64,000 bases of DNA, taken from Halolamina sediminis. Lineage in GTDB: Archaea; Halobacteriota; Halobacteria; Halobacteriales; Haloferacaceae. The position numbers were made by a program, and so were the translations under genes. The stretch spans positions 1,302,001 to 1,366,000 of the forward strand of contig NZ_CVUA01000001.1 of NCBI RefSeq assembly GCF_001282785.1. The letters run 5' to 3'. This document shows positions 43,475-52,896 of the stretch, piece by piece. The notes beneath the pieces are model-generated. The model was not told the origin of the DNA. It did no database searches and was given only the letters and a program-made list of their open reading frames with translations. Each line of letters begins with the position of its first letter. Positions within the stretch are counted from its first letter, which is position 1.

Positions 43475-44395
43475 ATGGTCTCTCGCAGACGATCCCTCCA
43501 GTTCGCCGGCGCCGCCGTCGCGGCCGCGCTGGCCGGCTGTTCGGGCGACGTGCTCAGTGACGAGACGTCCCGAAAGTACGCACTGCAAATCCAGCGCATC
43601 GCGACCGAGCCCGTCCCGTGGGCGCTGTACGAACCGCCCGAGGACGAACTGTTCGGCGACCCGGCGCGGGCCGCCCTCGACGCGATCCTCCCGACTGGAC
43701 GGCACGTCACTCACGGCTACACGCCGATCAGTGAGGGCGCCTACGTCGAACACGACGGCCAGTACTACCGGATCGACCAGTTCGTCAGCGGCCGCGCGGT
43801 GCTGGAGCGCCCGCTGGTCCGGGTCGAGTCGGTCGAGGAGGCGCCCGAGGAGGCGGTGCTCCTCGACAGCCTCGAGCAGCCCAGCGCGCGAACGGTGAAG
43901 ATCCTCCACTCCCACGTCGTGACCGACGGTGCGTCGGCGTCGGCGTCGCTGCTCCGCGGCGACGCCTACGTGATGGCTCGCCCGGCCGAACGCGAGAGCC
44001 GGCTCGTCGGCGAGCTGGACGGGCGGGTCGTCAGGATGACGGCGGAGGGGGAGCTCTCCTACCGGATCCACGTGGACCGCGAACAGGTCACACTGACCGA
44101 ACACACCACGCTCGCGAACGCGGTCGCCGACGACCGCGAGGCGTTCCGGGAGGTCGTGCTGGGCTCGGCGGTCGATGCCGACCTCGGCGCGATCGACCTC
44201 TCCGAGGACGCCCGGACGCTGCTGGACCGCGCGATCGAACGGGAGACGTACCGAGAGACCGGCGAGCCGTCCGACGCGTTCGAGACGCTGCTCCGGCGGC
44301 TCGGCTTCGCTGTCGACGAGTCGGAGACGGGGCGGATCCTGTGGGACGGCCGGAGCCTGTTCCGCGCCAGTTTCTACGTGAACCGGACGGACTGA
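43475..44395 (+). CDS. Tat lipoprotein of unknown function
   Basis: A 306-residue protein starting MVSRRRSLQFAGAAVAAALAGC, with twin Arg and a lipobox. The mature part has no recognised domain; motifs include HGYTPISEGAYVEHDGQYYRI and SHVVTDGASASASLLRGDAYV. A GTG six bases upstream could also start it. In style it resembles the lipoprotein at 17915-18817, but I see no clear sequence relation. Confidence 0.75.
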   Translation: MVSRRRSLQFAGAAVAAALAGCSGDVLSDETSRKYALQIQRIATEPVPWALYEPPEDELFGDPARAALDAILPTGRHVTHGYTPISEGAYVEHDGQYYRIDQFVSGRAVLERPLVRVESVEEAPEEAVLLDSLEQPSARTVKILHSHVVTDGASASASLLRGDAYVMARPAERESRLVGELDGRVVRMTAEGELSYRIHVDREQVTLTEHTTLANAVADDREAFREVVLGSAVDADLGAIDLSEDARTLLDRAIERETYRETGEPSDAFETLLRRLGFAVDESETGRILWDGRSLFRASFYVNRTD

Positions 44396-44683
44396 GCTTT
44401 CGGGGACCCGGCCGCCGCGCCGATCGGCGGTTCCTGCCGGGCGAAACGCTCAATAAACTCCTTGGTTGAGCGCGACGAAACCCTCAAGTAGCCGTCGACG
44501 GCCACATCCGCCGTTCTGCCCGTCTGGGAGGATTCTGAACAATTCGGCTGTTTCAGCGGTTCTTTCCGATTCCTCTCCGTCCTCTCGGCCCAGAAAACAG
44601 ACAGCAGATTTAAGTGGGTGCGTACGGTATCCGAAAGTGAGACGACTGCAGTCCAGACCCATCTGTCTCTCCCCCCACACCCA

Positions 44684-45673
44684 ATGAGCGACAAAGTACA
44701 AGCGTACACCAGTGAGCGTGCCGAGGCCGCACAGAGCGACGAAGAGACCGAAGAGGAGCAGGAGTCCGTCGACGAGCTACAGTGCCCCGAGTGCGGCGGC
44801 AGCCTCGCGACCGACACCGAACACGGCGAGACGGTCTGTCAGGACTGCGGTCTCGTGGTCGACGAGGACAGCATCGACCACGGCCCCGAGTGGCGCGCGT
44901 TCGACTCCCGCGAAAAGGACGAGAAGTCCCGCGTCGGCGCCCCGACGACGAACATGATGCACGACAAGGGGCTGTCGACCAACATCGGCTGGCAGGACAA
45001 GGACGCCTACGGCAACCAGCTTTCCGCCAGCCAGCGACAGAAGATGCAGCGGCTCCGGACCTGGAACGAGCGGTTCCGGACTCGTGACTCCAAGGAGCGC
45101 AACCTCAAGCAGGCCCTCGGCGAGATCGACCGCATGGCCTCGGCGCTCGGCCTCCCGGAGAACGTCCGCGAGACCGCCTCCGTCATCTACCGACGTGCGC
45201 TCTCGGAGGATCTCCTGCCGGGACGCTCGATCGAGGGCGTCTCGACGGCCAGCCTCTACGCCGCCGCCCGGAAAGCCGGCACGCCGCGAAGCCTCGACGA
45301 GATCTCTGCCGTCTCCCGCGTCGAGAAGGACGAGATCGCCCGAACCTACCGCTACGTGGTCCGCGAACTGAAGCTGGAGATCCAGCCCGCCGACCCCGAG
45401 CAGTACGTCCCCCGGTTCGCGAGCGACCTCGGTCTCTCCGACGAGGCCGAGCGCCGCGCGCGCCAGCTCCTGCAGACCGCAAAAGAGCAGGAGGTCCACT
45501 CGGGCAAGTCGCCGGTCGGCCTCGCGGCCGCCGCCGTCTACGCCGCCTCGCTGCTCACCAACGAGAAGGTGACCCAGTCCGAGGTCAGCGAGGTCGCGAA
45601 CATCAGCGAAGTCACGATCCGCAACCGCTACCACGAGCTGCTGGAGGCCGAAGAGAGCATCCACATGCCCTGA
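44684..45673 (+). CDS. tfb: Transcription initiation factor TFB
   Basis: A 329-residue TFIIB homolog that recruits RNA polymerase to TBP-bound promoters. The zinc ribbon is C34/C37/C52/C55 (QCPECGG, CQDCGLV), the B-finger lies around SREKDEKSRVGAPTT, and two cyclin-like repeats follow (AASVIYRRAL... and GLAAAAVYAASLLT). Haloarchaea carry several TFB paralogs; which one this is cannot be told. A TATA-like GATTTAAG near 44609 suggests a leader of about 45 bases, longer than usual here. The 288 bases upstream hold no other gene. Confidence 0.96.
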   Translation: MSDKVQAYTSERAEAAQSDEETEEEQESVDELQCPECGGSLATDTEHGETVCQDCGLVVDEDSIDHGPEWRAFDSREKDEKSRVGAPTTNMMHDKGLSTNIGWQDKDAYGNQLSASQRQKMQRLRTWNERFRTRDSKERNLKQALGEIDRMASALGLPENVRETASVIYRRALSEDLLPGRSIEGVSTASLYAAARKAGTPRSLDEISAVSRVEKDEIARTYRYVVRELKLEIQPADPEQYVPRFASDLGLSDEAERRARQLLQTAKEQEVHSGKSPVGLAAAAVYAASLLTNEKVTQSEVSEVANISEVTIRNRYHELLEAEESIHMP

Positions 45674-45675
45674 GA

Positions 45676-45726
45676 CGGGTGGAGAGCTCCTTCACCACCG
45701 ACTGAGGGCTCGTTTTTCGATTTTCG
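45676..45726 (+). terminator. Likely terminator after tfb
   Basis: GGGTGGAGAGCTCCTTCACC can form a short stem, and is followed by T-runs (CGTTTTTCGATTTTCG at about 45711-45726). T-runs alone often end archaeal transcripts. The site lies directly after the tfb stop. Confidence 0.45.
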
Positions 45727-45826
45727 CGATCGATTCGACGTTCGTTCCCGTTCGAGTAGCGACGCTGGCGCACAGTCGGAGTCCGTCGAGCCCCTGAACG
45801 GGCTCGACAGGGTGGATGTCGACCTC

Positions 45827-46144
45827 TCAGAGCCAGTCGCGGACCGGCTGGACGACGCCGAGGGAGGAGCCGACGACGTAGAGACCGATCGCGAGCAGCC
45901 AGATCCCGGCGGTGAGAAACCCGATCGAGAGCCCGCTCTCGGTGGCGGTTCGGACGAGGAGGCTCCCCCCGACGAACGCCAGTGCCCCGCCGACGGTGAC
46001 CAGCGCGATCGTTCCGACGGCGTCGAGGATCGCGTCTTGGACGGCTTGTCGCACGGTTCGGTAGAGGGCTTCCTGATCGAGGTCGGACACGTCGACGGCA
46101 GTCCGGCTGTCCGACTCGTCGTCGCGTGACCGATCGGAGGGCAC
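45827..46144 (-). CDS. Small two-helix membrane protein
   Basis: A 105-residue protein with a charged head of about 45 residues and two hydrophobic helices (GTIALVTVGGALAFVGGSLLV and GFLTAGIWLLAIGLYVVGSSLG). It is divergent from the acyl-CoA dehydrogenase gene. No function is recognised. Confidence 0.7.
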   Translation of the reverse strand: MPSDRSRDDESDSRTAVDVSDLDQEALYRTVRQAVQDAILDAVGTIALVTVGGALAFVGGSLLVRTATESGLSIGFLTAGIWLLAIGLYVVGSSLGVVQPVRDWL

Positions 46145-46273
46145 GCGAGATTGAACGGCCGCTCAGGTGTTAAACGTACACGTCACCGTGGTAGCAGTCC
46201 GTGGGTCGCGGTGCCACTTCCCGGCGGCGACGGACCGGCGGGGTTTTTGCCTGCTTCGCCCATACGGCCGTGC

Positions 46274-47434
46274 ATGAGCGAGCAGGGTCTGCTGGACGTC
46301 GTCGACAGCGAGGAGCACCGGATGATCCGTGACACGGTCCGGGAGTTCTGTGAGGAGGAGATCGAACCCATCGCACAGGAGATCGAGAACGAGCACCGTT
46401 TCCCCGAGGAGATCTTCGAGCAGCTGGGCGAGCTCGACATGATGGGCGTCCCCGTCTCGATGGAGTACGGCGGGCTCGGCGGCGACCAGCTCATGTACGC
46501 GCTGGTGACCGAAGAGCTGGGCCGTGTCTCCGGCGGGATCGGGCTCTCCTACGCCGCCCACGTCTCGCTTGGCTCGAAGCCGATCGAGATGTTCGGCACC
46601 GAGGCCCAGAAGGAGGAGTGGCTCACGCCCCTCGCTGAGGGTGAGGGGATGGGCGCGTGGGCGCTCACCGAGCCCGGCAGCGGCTCCGACGCCTCCGACA
46701 TGGACACGATGGCCGAGAAAGACGGCGACGAGTACGTGCTCAACGGGACGAAGCAGTTCATCACCAACGCCAACGTCGCGAACAGCGTGCTCGTGAAGGC
46801 GGTCACGGACCCCGACGAGGGGTACGACGGCATCTCGACGTTCATCGTCGACCCAGAGAACGACGACGGGTTCGAGGTGACGACCGTCTGGGAGAAGATG
46901 GGGCTGAACTGCTCGCCCACCTGCGAGATCCAGCTCGACGACGTGCGGGTCCCGGAGGACCGCCTGCTCGGCGAGGAGGGCGAGGGCTGGGAGCAGACGA
47001 AGAAGACCCTCGACGGCGGCCGCATCTCCATCGCGGCGCTCTCGACGGGGCTCGCACAGGGCGCCTACGAGGCCGCACGCGACTACTCCACCGAGCGCGA
47101 GCAGTTCGGGCAACCGATCTCGAAGTTCGATGCGATCCGGGACAAGGTCGTGGACATGCACCGCAAGATCGAGCGCGCCCGCCTGTTGACCCACAAGGCG
47201 GCGTGGGCGTACGATCAGGGCGAGTCCGTCAGTCGCGAGTCCGCGCTGGCGAAGCTCGACGCTAGCGAGGCCGCCCGCGAGGTCGCCGAGGAGTCGGTCC
47301 AGACCCTCGGCGGCTACGGCTACACGGAGGACTTCGCGCCCCAGCGCTTCTACCGCGACGCGAAGCTGATGGAGATCGGCGAGGGGACCAGCGAGATCCA
47401 GCACCTCGTGATCGGTCGCGAGATCGGGCTCTGA
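46274..47434 (+). CDS. Acyl-CoA dehydrogenase
   Basis: A 386-residue FAD enzyme of fatty or branched-chain acid oxidation. GAWALTEPGSGSDASDM and LNGTKQFITNANVA are the FAD/substrate signatures, LGGYGYTEDFAPQRFYRDAK lines the C-terminal domain, and EIGEGTSEIQ holds the region of the catalytic Glu in many members. The chain-length preference is not clear. The real start is MSEQGLLDVVD; the frame is open upstream but unlike the family. Confidence 0.93.
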   Translation: MSEQGLLDVVDSEEHRMIRDTVREFCEEEIEPIAQEIENEHRFPEEIFEQLGELDMMGVPVSMEYGGLGGDQLMYALVTEELGRVSGGIGLSYAAHVSLGSKPIEMFGTEAQKEEWLTPLAEGEGMGAWALTEPGSGSDASDMDTMAEKDGDEYVLNGTKQFITNANVANSVLVKAVTDPDEGYDGISTFIVDPENDDGFEVTTVWEKMGLNCSPTCEIQLDDVRVPEDRLLGEEGEGWEQTKKTLDGGRISIAALSTGLAQGAYEAARDYSTEREQFGQPISKFDAIRDKVVDMHRKIERARLLTHKAAWAYDQGESVSRESALAKLDASEAAREVAEESVQTLGGYGYTEDFAPQRFYRDAKLMEIGEGTSEIQHLVIGREIGL

Positions 47435-47517
47435 TCGGTCGGTCCGAACTCGGCGTTCCTCCCTGATTCTGCGGCAGAAGAGAGCGTCCGAGAGCGTCGC
47501 CGACGCGAAAGCGGGTG

Positions 47518-48822
47518 TCAGGCGGTGTTTCGCGCCGGAACGACTGCGGCGGCAGCGACCGCGCCGCCGACGAGGACGGTCACCGCCGCCAGCCCGAACG
47601 TCGCGAGCGGGGTCGTCGCCGCGGCGACGGCGCCGCCGACCGCGTTCCCGACGCCGCCGCCGAGCCCGGTGATCGCGACGACCAGTCCCAGCGCCTCGCC
47701 GCGGACGCGTTCCGCCGCCAGCCGCGCGACGATCCCGGTCGTCGTGACCGCGACCACCGCCCACGTCACGCCGATCGCCGCGAGTGCGCTCCCGACCAGT
47801 AGCTCGCCGACGAGGACGGCCGTGCCCACGAACAGCACCGCACGGACGACCAGCGAGCCCACCTGCAGGCGCATGGCCGCGTAGCGGTCCATCAGCCGGC
47901 CCACGGGATCGTAACACACCGTCGCGCCGAGCGTGTTCGCGAGGAAGCAGAGGAACACGACCCCGTCGTCGAACCCGATGTCGGTGAGGTGGGCGGGCAT
48001 CGGCCCCCAGAACACGGCGAAGCCAGCCGAGAACAGCGCCGTCCCGGCGAAGTAGCCGAGCAGCGGCCGGCCGAAGCGCTCGGAGAGCCGCCCCGACCGC
48101 AGTGAGCGCAGCGCCCAGTACATCCGACTCGGACCGTAGGGGATGCCGCGGAGGAAGCGGTCACCGCGCCAGCTCTCCCGCGACAGCGAGCGGTAGCGAC
48201 GCAGGAACCGCTTCTCGGAGACGTGGGTCGCGTCCGGGTAGAACCGCACGAACAGCACCGTCGCTGCGACGGCGAGCAGCCCCAGCCCCGTCAGGAGCGT
48301 GCGCTGGGCCGAGACGGCCGTGTAGCCCAACCGCGGGGCGGCGGCGGTCCAGACGGTGCCGACGACCAGCCCCACCAGCCAGCCCCAGCCCTGCAGCGCG
48401 TTCAGGTGGGCGATCCGGCCGTCCCACGCCGACTGCTCGACCCCTTCGACGACGACGAGGTTCAGCACGGGCGAGGCGGCGGTGACGGCGAACCAGAGCG
48501 CGGCGTTGGCGGCGACCAGCGCGACCGGGCTCCGGAGCAGCGGCGACACCAGCAGCACCGCCGCCGTCGCGAGTAGCGCAAACAGCACGAACGGGCGTCG
48601 GCGCCCGGCCCGCCCGGCGATCCGCCCCCACAGGATCGCGCCAGGGACGCCCGCAAAGGCCGCGGTCGAGGCCATCAGTCCGACGAGGAAGGCGCCGCCG
48701 TCGAGGCTCAGCGCGTACAGCGGCAGGAGCACCGACGCGCCGCCGACGGCCGCGTAGCCGACAGCCCACGCCTGGAGCCAGCGGTCGTCCGTCGGCGTGT
48801 CGGTCGCGAACGGGAGGTTCAC
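47518..48822 (-). CDS. MFS transporter
   Basis: About 434 residues and twelve hydrophobic segments in two sets of six. The loop after helix 2 is GRIAGRAGRRRPFVLF, the family's A-motif, and the equivalent in the second half is PVGRLMDRYAAMRLQ. The substrate is unknown. The start is uncertain: GTG at 48822 is taken here, with GTG at 48879 as an alternative. It is divergent from gatC. Confidence 0.85.
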   Translation of the reverse strand: MNLPFATDTPTDDRWLQAWAVGYAAVGGASVLLPLYALSLDGGAFLVGLMASTAAFAGVPGAILWGRIAGRAGRRRPFVLFALLATAAVLLVSPLLRSPVALVAANAALWFAVTAASPVLNLVVVEGVEQSAWDGRIAHLNALQGWGWLVGLVVGTVWTAAAPRLGYTAVSAQRTLLTGLGLLAVAATVLFVRFYPDATHVSEKRFLRRYRSLSRESWRGDRFLRGIPYGPSRMYWALRSLRSGRLSERFGRPLLGYFAGTALFSAGFAVFWGPMPAHLTDIGFDDGVVFLCFLANTLGATVCYDPVGRLMDRYAAMRLQVGSLVVRAVLFVGTAVLVGELLVGSALAAIGVTWAVVAVTTTGIVARLAAERVRGEALGLVVAITGLGGGVGNAVGGAVAAATTPLATFGLAAVTVLVGGAVAAAAVVPARNTA

Positions 48823-48916
48823 AGCACCGCTGTCGAACGGTTCCCGGAAAGACGTTCTGGCGTCGATCTCGGGGCTCACCGAAACCCTTACTCCCGGTCC
48901 GCGGCGACCGAACGGT

Positions 48917-49204
48917 ATGAGCGACGGAGACGAGCCGGCGGTCACCGGCGAGGAGGTCCGGAAGGTGGCGGACCTCGCGCGGGTGGACCTGACCGACGAG
49001 GAGGTCGAGCAGTTCGCCGAGCAGTTCGAGGACGTGCTCGCGGACTTCGAAACCTTGGACGAGGTGCCCGAAGTCGAGAGCGAGCCCGACCTCGTGAACG
49101 TGATGCGGGCCGACGAGGTCGAGGAGGGCCTGAGTCAGGAGGCGGCCCTCGAGAACGCCAGCGAGACGGAGGACGGCTACTTCAAGGGGCCGCGGGTGTC
49201 GTAA
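48917..49204 (+). CDS. gatC: Aspartyl/glutamyl-tRNA amidotransferase subunit C
   Basis: A 95-residue GatC, the clamp that stabilises GatA in the tRNA-dependent amidotransferase. EEVRKVADLARVDLTDEEVEQFAEQF and the C-terminal FKGPRV are typical. A TATA-like CCCTTA lies about 30 bases upstream. The stop TAA overlaps the gatA ATG by one base. gatB is not in this window, which is usual for haloarchaea. Confidence 0.93.
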   Translation: MSDGDEPAVTGEEVRKVADLARVDLTDEEVEQFAEQFEDVLADFETLDEVPEVESEPDLVNVMRADEVEEGLSQEAALENASETEDGYFKGPRVS

Positions 49205-50502
49205 TGGCCGAGCTGAACGCCTACATCACCGAGCAGCGCATCGAGGGCGCCGACGACGGCCCGCTCGCGGGCAAGACCGTCGCGGTGAAAGACAACATCT
49301 CCACCGAGGGCGTCGAGACCACTTGCGGATCGAAGATGCTGGAGGGGTACGTTCCCCCCTACGACGCCACGGTCGTCGAGCGCCTGAAAGAGGCGGGCGC
49401 GACGATCAACGGCAAGGCAAACATGGACGAGTTCGGGATGGGGACGACGACCGAGACCTCCCACTTCGGCGCGACGCTGAACCCCGTCGACACCGACCGC
49501 GTGCCGGGGGGCTCCTCCGGCGGCTCCGCGGCGGCTGTCGCCGCGGGCGAGGCCGACCTCGCGCTGGGGAGCGATACGGGCGGCTCGGTCCGTGCGCCCG
49601 CGGCGTTCTGTGGCGTCGTCGGGATCAAGCCCACCTACGGGCTCGTCTCCCGCTACGGGCTGGTGGCCTACGCGAACTCGCTGGAACAGATCGGGCCGAT
49701 CGCGCCGACCGTCGAGGAGGCCGCGGCGCTGCTGGACGTGATCGCTGGTTCCGACGACCGCGACGCGACGACCGTCGACGAGGGTGACGGGTCGAACTAC
49801 GCCGCGGCCGCGGACGGCGACGTCGAGGGGATGACGATCGGGATCCCGAACGAACTGCTCGAGGGCGCCGACGAGGGCGTCGTCGAGACGTTCCGGGACG
49901 CGATTGACGAACTCGAGGCGCAGGGCGCCGAGACGGTCGAGGTGTCGATGCCTTCCGTCGAGAAGGCGGTCGCGGCGTACTACGTGATCGCGATGTCGGA
50001 GGCCTCCTCGAACCTCGCGCGCTTCGACGGCACTCGCTACGGGCTGAACGCCGTGGAGGCCGGCGACTACGACGACCTCTCGGAAGCTGGCAACTGGAAC
50101 GAGGCGTTCGCGACCGCCCGCGAGGAGGGGTTCGGTCCCGAAGTGAAGCGTCGGATCCTGCTCGGGACGTTCGCGCTGTCGGCCGGGTACCACGACAAGT
50201 ACTACGCCAAGGCGCAGGACGCTCGGGAGTGGATCAAGCAGGACTTCGACGAGTCGCTGCAGGAGGCGGACGTACTCGCGTCGCCGACGATGCCCGTCCC
50301 GCCGTTCGAACTGGGCGAGGGGCTGGAGGACCCGCGGACGATGTACCTCGCCGACGCGAACACGGTGCCGGTGAACCTCGCGGACCTGCCCGCGATCTCG
50401 GTTCCGGCGGGGGAGGCCGACGGCCTGCCGGTCGGGCTGCAGCTGGTCGGACCGAAGTACGGCGAGGAGACGATCGTTCGGGCGGCGAGTGCGCTAGAGT
50501 GA
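49204..50502 (+). CDS. gatA: Glutamyl/aspartyl-tRNA amidotransferase subunit A
   Basis: A 432-residue amidase-signature enzyme supplying ammonia for Gln-tRNA or Asn-tRNA formation. The catalytic Lys is in VAVKDNI, the cis-Ser in the GGSSGGSAAAV segment and the nucleophile Ser in SDTGGSVRAPA. The C-terminus LPVGLQLVGPKYGEE is complete, so the IS element 27 bases after its stop has not damaged it. It marks the left edge of the accessory island. Confidence 0.96.
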   Translation: MAELNAYITEQRIEGADDGPLAGKTVAVKDNISTEGVETTCGSKMLEGYVPPYDATVVERLKEAGATINGKANMDEFGMGTTTETSHFGATLNPVDTDRVPGGSSGGSAAAVAAGEADLALGSDTGGSVRAPAAFCGVVGIKPTYGLVSRYGLVAYANSLEQIGPIAPTVEEAAALLDVIAGSDDRDATTVDEGDGSNYAAAADGDVEGMTIGIPNELLEGADEGVVETFRDAIDELEAQGAETVEVSMPSVEKAVAAYYVIAMSEASSNLARFDGTRYGLNAVEAGDYDDLSEAGNWNEAFATAREEGFGPEVKRRILLGTFALSAGYHDKYYAKAQDAREWIKQDFDESLQEADVLASPTMPVPPFELGEGLEDPRTMYLADANTVPVNLADLPAISVPAGEADGLPVGLQLVGPKYGEETIVRAASALE

Positions 50503-50528
50503 GTCGGTAGCTCGGGTTTTCGTTTGGT

Positions 50529-51467
50529 GGGCTCTGGTGAATCGCTATACTGCGGCGGGATAGGTCGTCAGTTCAAAGGAGTTGAAGCGGGAGACTGTCG
50601 ATGCCTATGTCGAAAATCTCCCGCTTCACTCGCAAAACTGTGACGTTAGCTAAAAATGCTGTTGGTGGCCGAGGCGAAGTCGCCGCCCCCGAAGGGGGTG
50701 GCGGCTTCGCCGACTACGCCGTCGTTTCGCTTCACTGTCTCCGGATTTACTTGGCGAAACCGTATCGTGAAGCGCTTGATCTCTTGAGCGAGATGCCGCA
50801 TATTTTGGCCGAGATCGGCCTCGAAGAGGGCGATCTCCCGCATCACTCCACGCTTGTGAAGGCGTTTGATAGGTTAGAGATGAAGATCTGGCGGGTGCTC
50901 CTGCGCCTTTCGTCGCAGCTGCACGACACCGCCGATCACGCCGCAATGGACGCGACGTTTTTCGACCGCGAAACTGCCAGCAAGCACTACTGTCGCCGGA
51001 CGAATTACCGCGTTCAAACGCTCAAAGCGACTGCGCTCGTTGATACGAAAACGCAAGCTGTGCTCGACGTTCACTGTACGACTGAGAAGCGCCACGACAC
51101 GCAGATCGGCTGGCAACTCGCCCGCCGCAACGCGGGCGAGATTGCCAGCCTCGCCGCTGACAAAGGCTACGATTGGCAGCAATTGCGCAAGAAATTGCGC
51201 GAAGAGGGCGTGAGACCGCTGATCAAGCACCGCGAGTTCCGACCCATCGATTGCGCGCATAACGCGCGCATCGATGGGTCTCTATACGGCCAAAGAGCAC
51301 TGTCTGAGACCGTCTTCTCGACGATTAAGCGCACGCTCGGCCACGCGGTGCGTGCCCGAGCGTGGTACCGCGAATTTCGTGAGATCGTCCTGATGTGTGC
51401 GGTCCACAACATCAAGCGATCCGTGAAACAGTGAAACGAAACGCCTTCTGGCGATTCACCAGAGCCC
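50529..51467 (+). mobile_element. IS5-type insertion sequence
   Basis: The element is 939 bases long. Terminal inverted repeats are perfect over 17 bases: GGGCTCTGGTGAATCGC at 50529-50545 and its complement at 51451-51467. It contains one transposase gene. No target-site duplication can be seen: the left flank ends TCGTTTGGT, the right flank begins CGACAGGC. That, plus the truncated gene on its right, suggests that an adjacent deletion removed one original flank. Confidence 0.93.
50601..51434 (+). CDS. IS5-family transposase
   Basis: A 277-residue DDE transposase, intact. The triad is read as Asp in AAMDATFFDRE, Asp in SLAADKGYD and Glu in LSETVFSTIKR, with the IS5-type Y(2)R(3)E(6)R arrangement. 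HCLRIYLAKPYREALDLL is the N-terminal helix-turn-helix region. The start may be the second ATG (MSKISRF, 50607). Confidence 0.93.
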   Translation: MPMSKISRFTRKTVTLAKNAVGGRGEVAAPEGGGGFADYAVVSLHCLRIYLAKPYREALDLLSEMPHILAEIGLEEGDLPHHSTLVKAFDRLEMKIWRVLLRLSSQLHDTADHAAMDATFFDRETASKHYCRRTNYRVQTLKATALVDTKTQAVLDVHCTTEKRHDTQIGWQLARRNAGEIASLAADKGYDWQQLRKKLREEGVRPLIKHREFRPIDCAHNARIDGSLYGQRALSETVFSTIKRTLGHAVRARAWYREFREIVLMCAVHNIKRSVKQ

Positions 51468-52886
51468 CGACAGGCATTGAGCATGTCGATGAAAGCCAGC
51501 TACGTGGCGCTGGTACTCGGCATTCGCTTCCGGCGGCTGCTGGGTGCACACCCGGACAATTCGATTACGATTACCTATCGGGATATCGACGCGGACGAAG
51601 AAGTTGTGTCGGAAGATACGATCGACGTGCCGCCAGTCAATATGGCGTTCATCGATGCCGTCGAGTCTGCTCCCTCGGATATGGCCGACTACGATTCATT
51701 CGAGGAGTTCGAAGCCGCAGTCGCTGACTTAGACATTCCTGAAGACGCGAAGTACGGCTACGATACGACGACGCTTACCGACGATCTCGGGGTCACATAC
51801 AACGTCTCCTATGAGTATGGGAATATTGATCTCGAGGCAATGGGCGAGGCGGTCGACGCCGATGATCGCAACTTCACAGTGACGACCCCGGGGAGCGATA
51901 ATTTCCGCTATCGCTATCGAATTTCGACGAATGATGCAGGGGTTGACGTCTATGCAAACGGGCGGGTGTTAAACACGAATGAATGGCCATTCGAGATCGA
52001 CCGGCACCAGACACTAAACCGATTCAATGGGGTAATTCGCATCGAACCTGCCGCAGAAGAGCATGAGGTGCCGACGAATAACGAAAAGACAGGGATCGAT
52101 GAGACATCGTCGCTGTGGCAGAAGCTACGGGAGTGGCTCGATGACGACTCTCGAAAGCCACAGCGAAAGGTATACGACTCTGATAGCGACGACGATGACG
52201 ACGAGTCAAGCGGTGGCGATGGGGGTGGCAGTGGTAGCACGAACGATGGCGACGACGACACCGACACAATAGATGATGACGACACCGGAGGTGATGACGA
52301 TACCACGGGCGGGGACGATGATGAGACGGGCGATGACGACGAGTCAAGCGGTGGCGATGGCGGTACGGGTGACGATGATGATGACGACACGGGCGACGAC
52401 GACGGTGACGACACGAGTGATGGCGACGATGAATCGGGTAATGGCGATGATGACGGCACGGATGACGATGACAAGACCGACGACGATGAGGATGAATCTG
52501 AGCAAACAGAGATTGAAGCACTCATAGAGAACATCGAATCGTCTGCAAAGCCGGGAGATAGCCTCCGTTCAGAAACCGAGATCGACGGTGGCGAGATCGA
52601 TCTCATCCACGAGCAAGCGGATGGCCCTACAAATCTCTATAAGATTGTGCACGGGCAGGCCCGTCCCAACGACATCTACGAGATGATGATGTACCAAGAC
52701 CATTTCAAACGGTCTGGAGACGGGGAGTATGGGCAGACCATCCTACTCTGCACGGGCCTTACGGATGACGCAGAGTCCGATCACGACAGTATCACACACC
52801 GGACTGACGACCACGATGAGCCCTATGAATTTGTCGTCGTCACGCCGGATACGGCCTCTGAGGATCTGCCGTGGGTAACTGAGTAA
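51468..52886 (+). pseudogene. N-terminally truncated GHKL-ATPase-like protein with acidic linker and nuclease-like C-domain
   Basis: The frame is open right to the IS end, with possible new starts TTG 51477 or ATG 51483 giving about 468 residues. Residues 1-220 (YRYRISTNDAGVDVYANGR, HEVPTNNEKTGID then SSLWQKLREW) resemble the transducer half of MORC/MutL-like GHKL ATPases; the ATP-binding half is missing. A linker of about 110 residues is nearly all Asp, Gly, Ser and Thr. The last 125 residues resemble a PD-(D/E)XK-type domain (GGEIDLI, NDIYEMMMYQDHF), but the expected ExK is replaced. The family assignment is moderate; the 5' truncation is well supported. Confidence 0.6.
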
Positions 52887-52896
52887 CGCTCCACCA

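Noticed and set aside
44466-44687. 73-residue frame upstream of tfb
   Set aside because: Ser/Arg/Pro-rich product in the tfb leader region and overlapping the tfb start; no coding bias.
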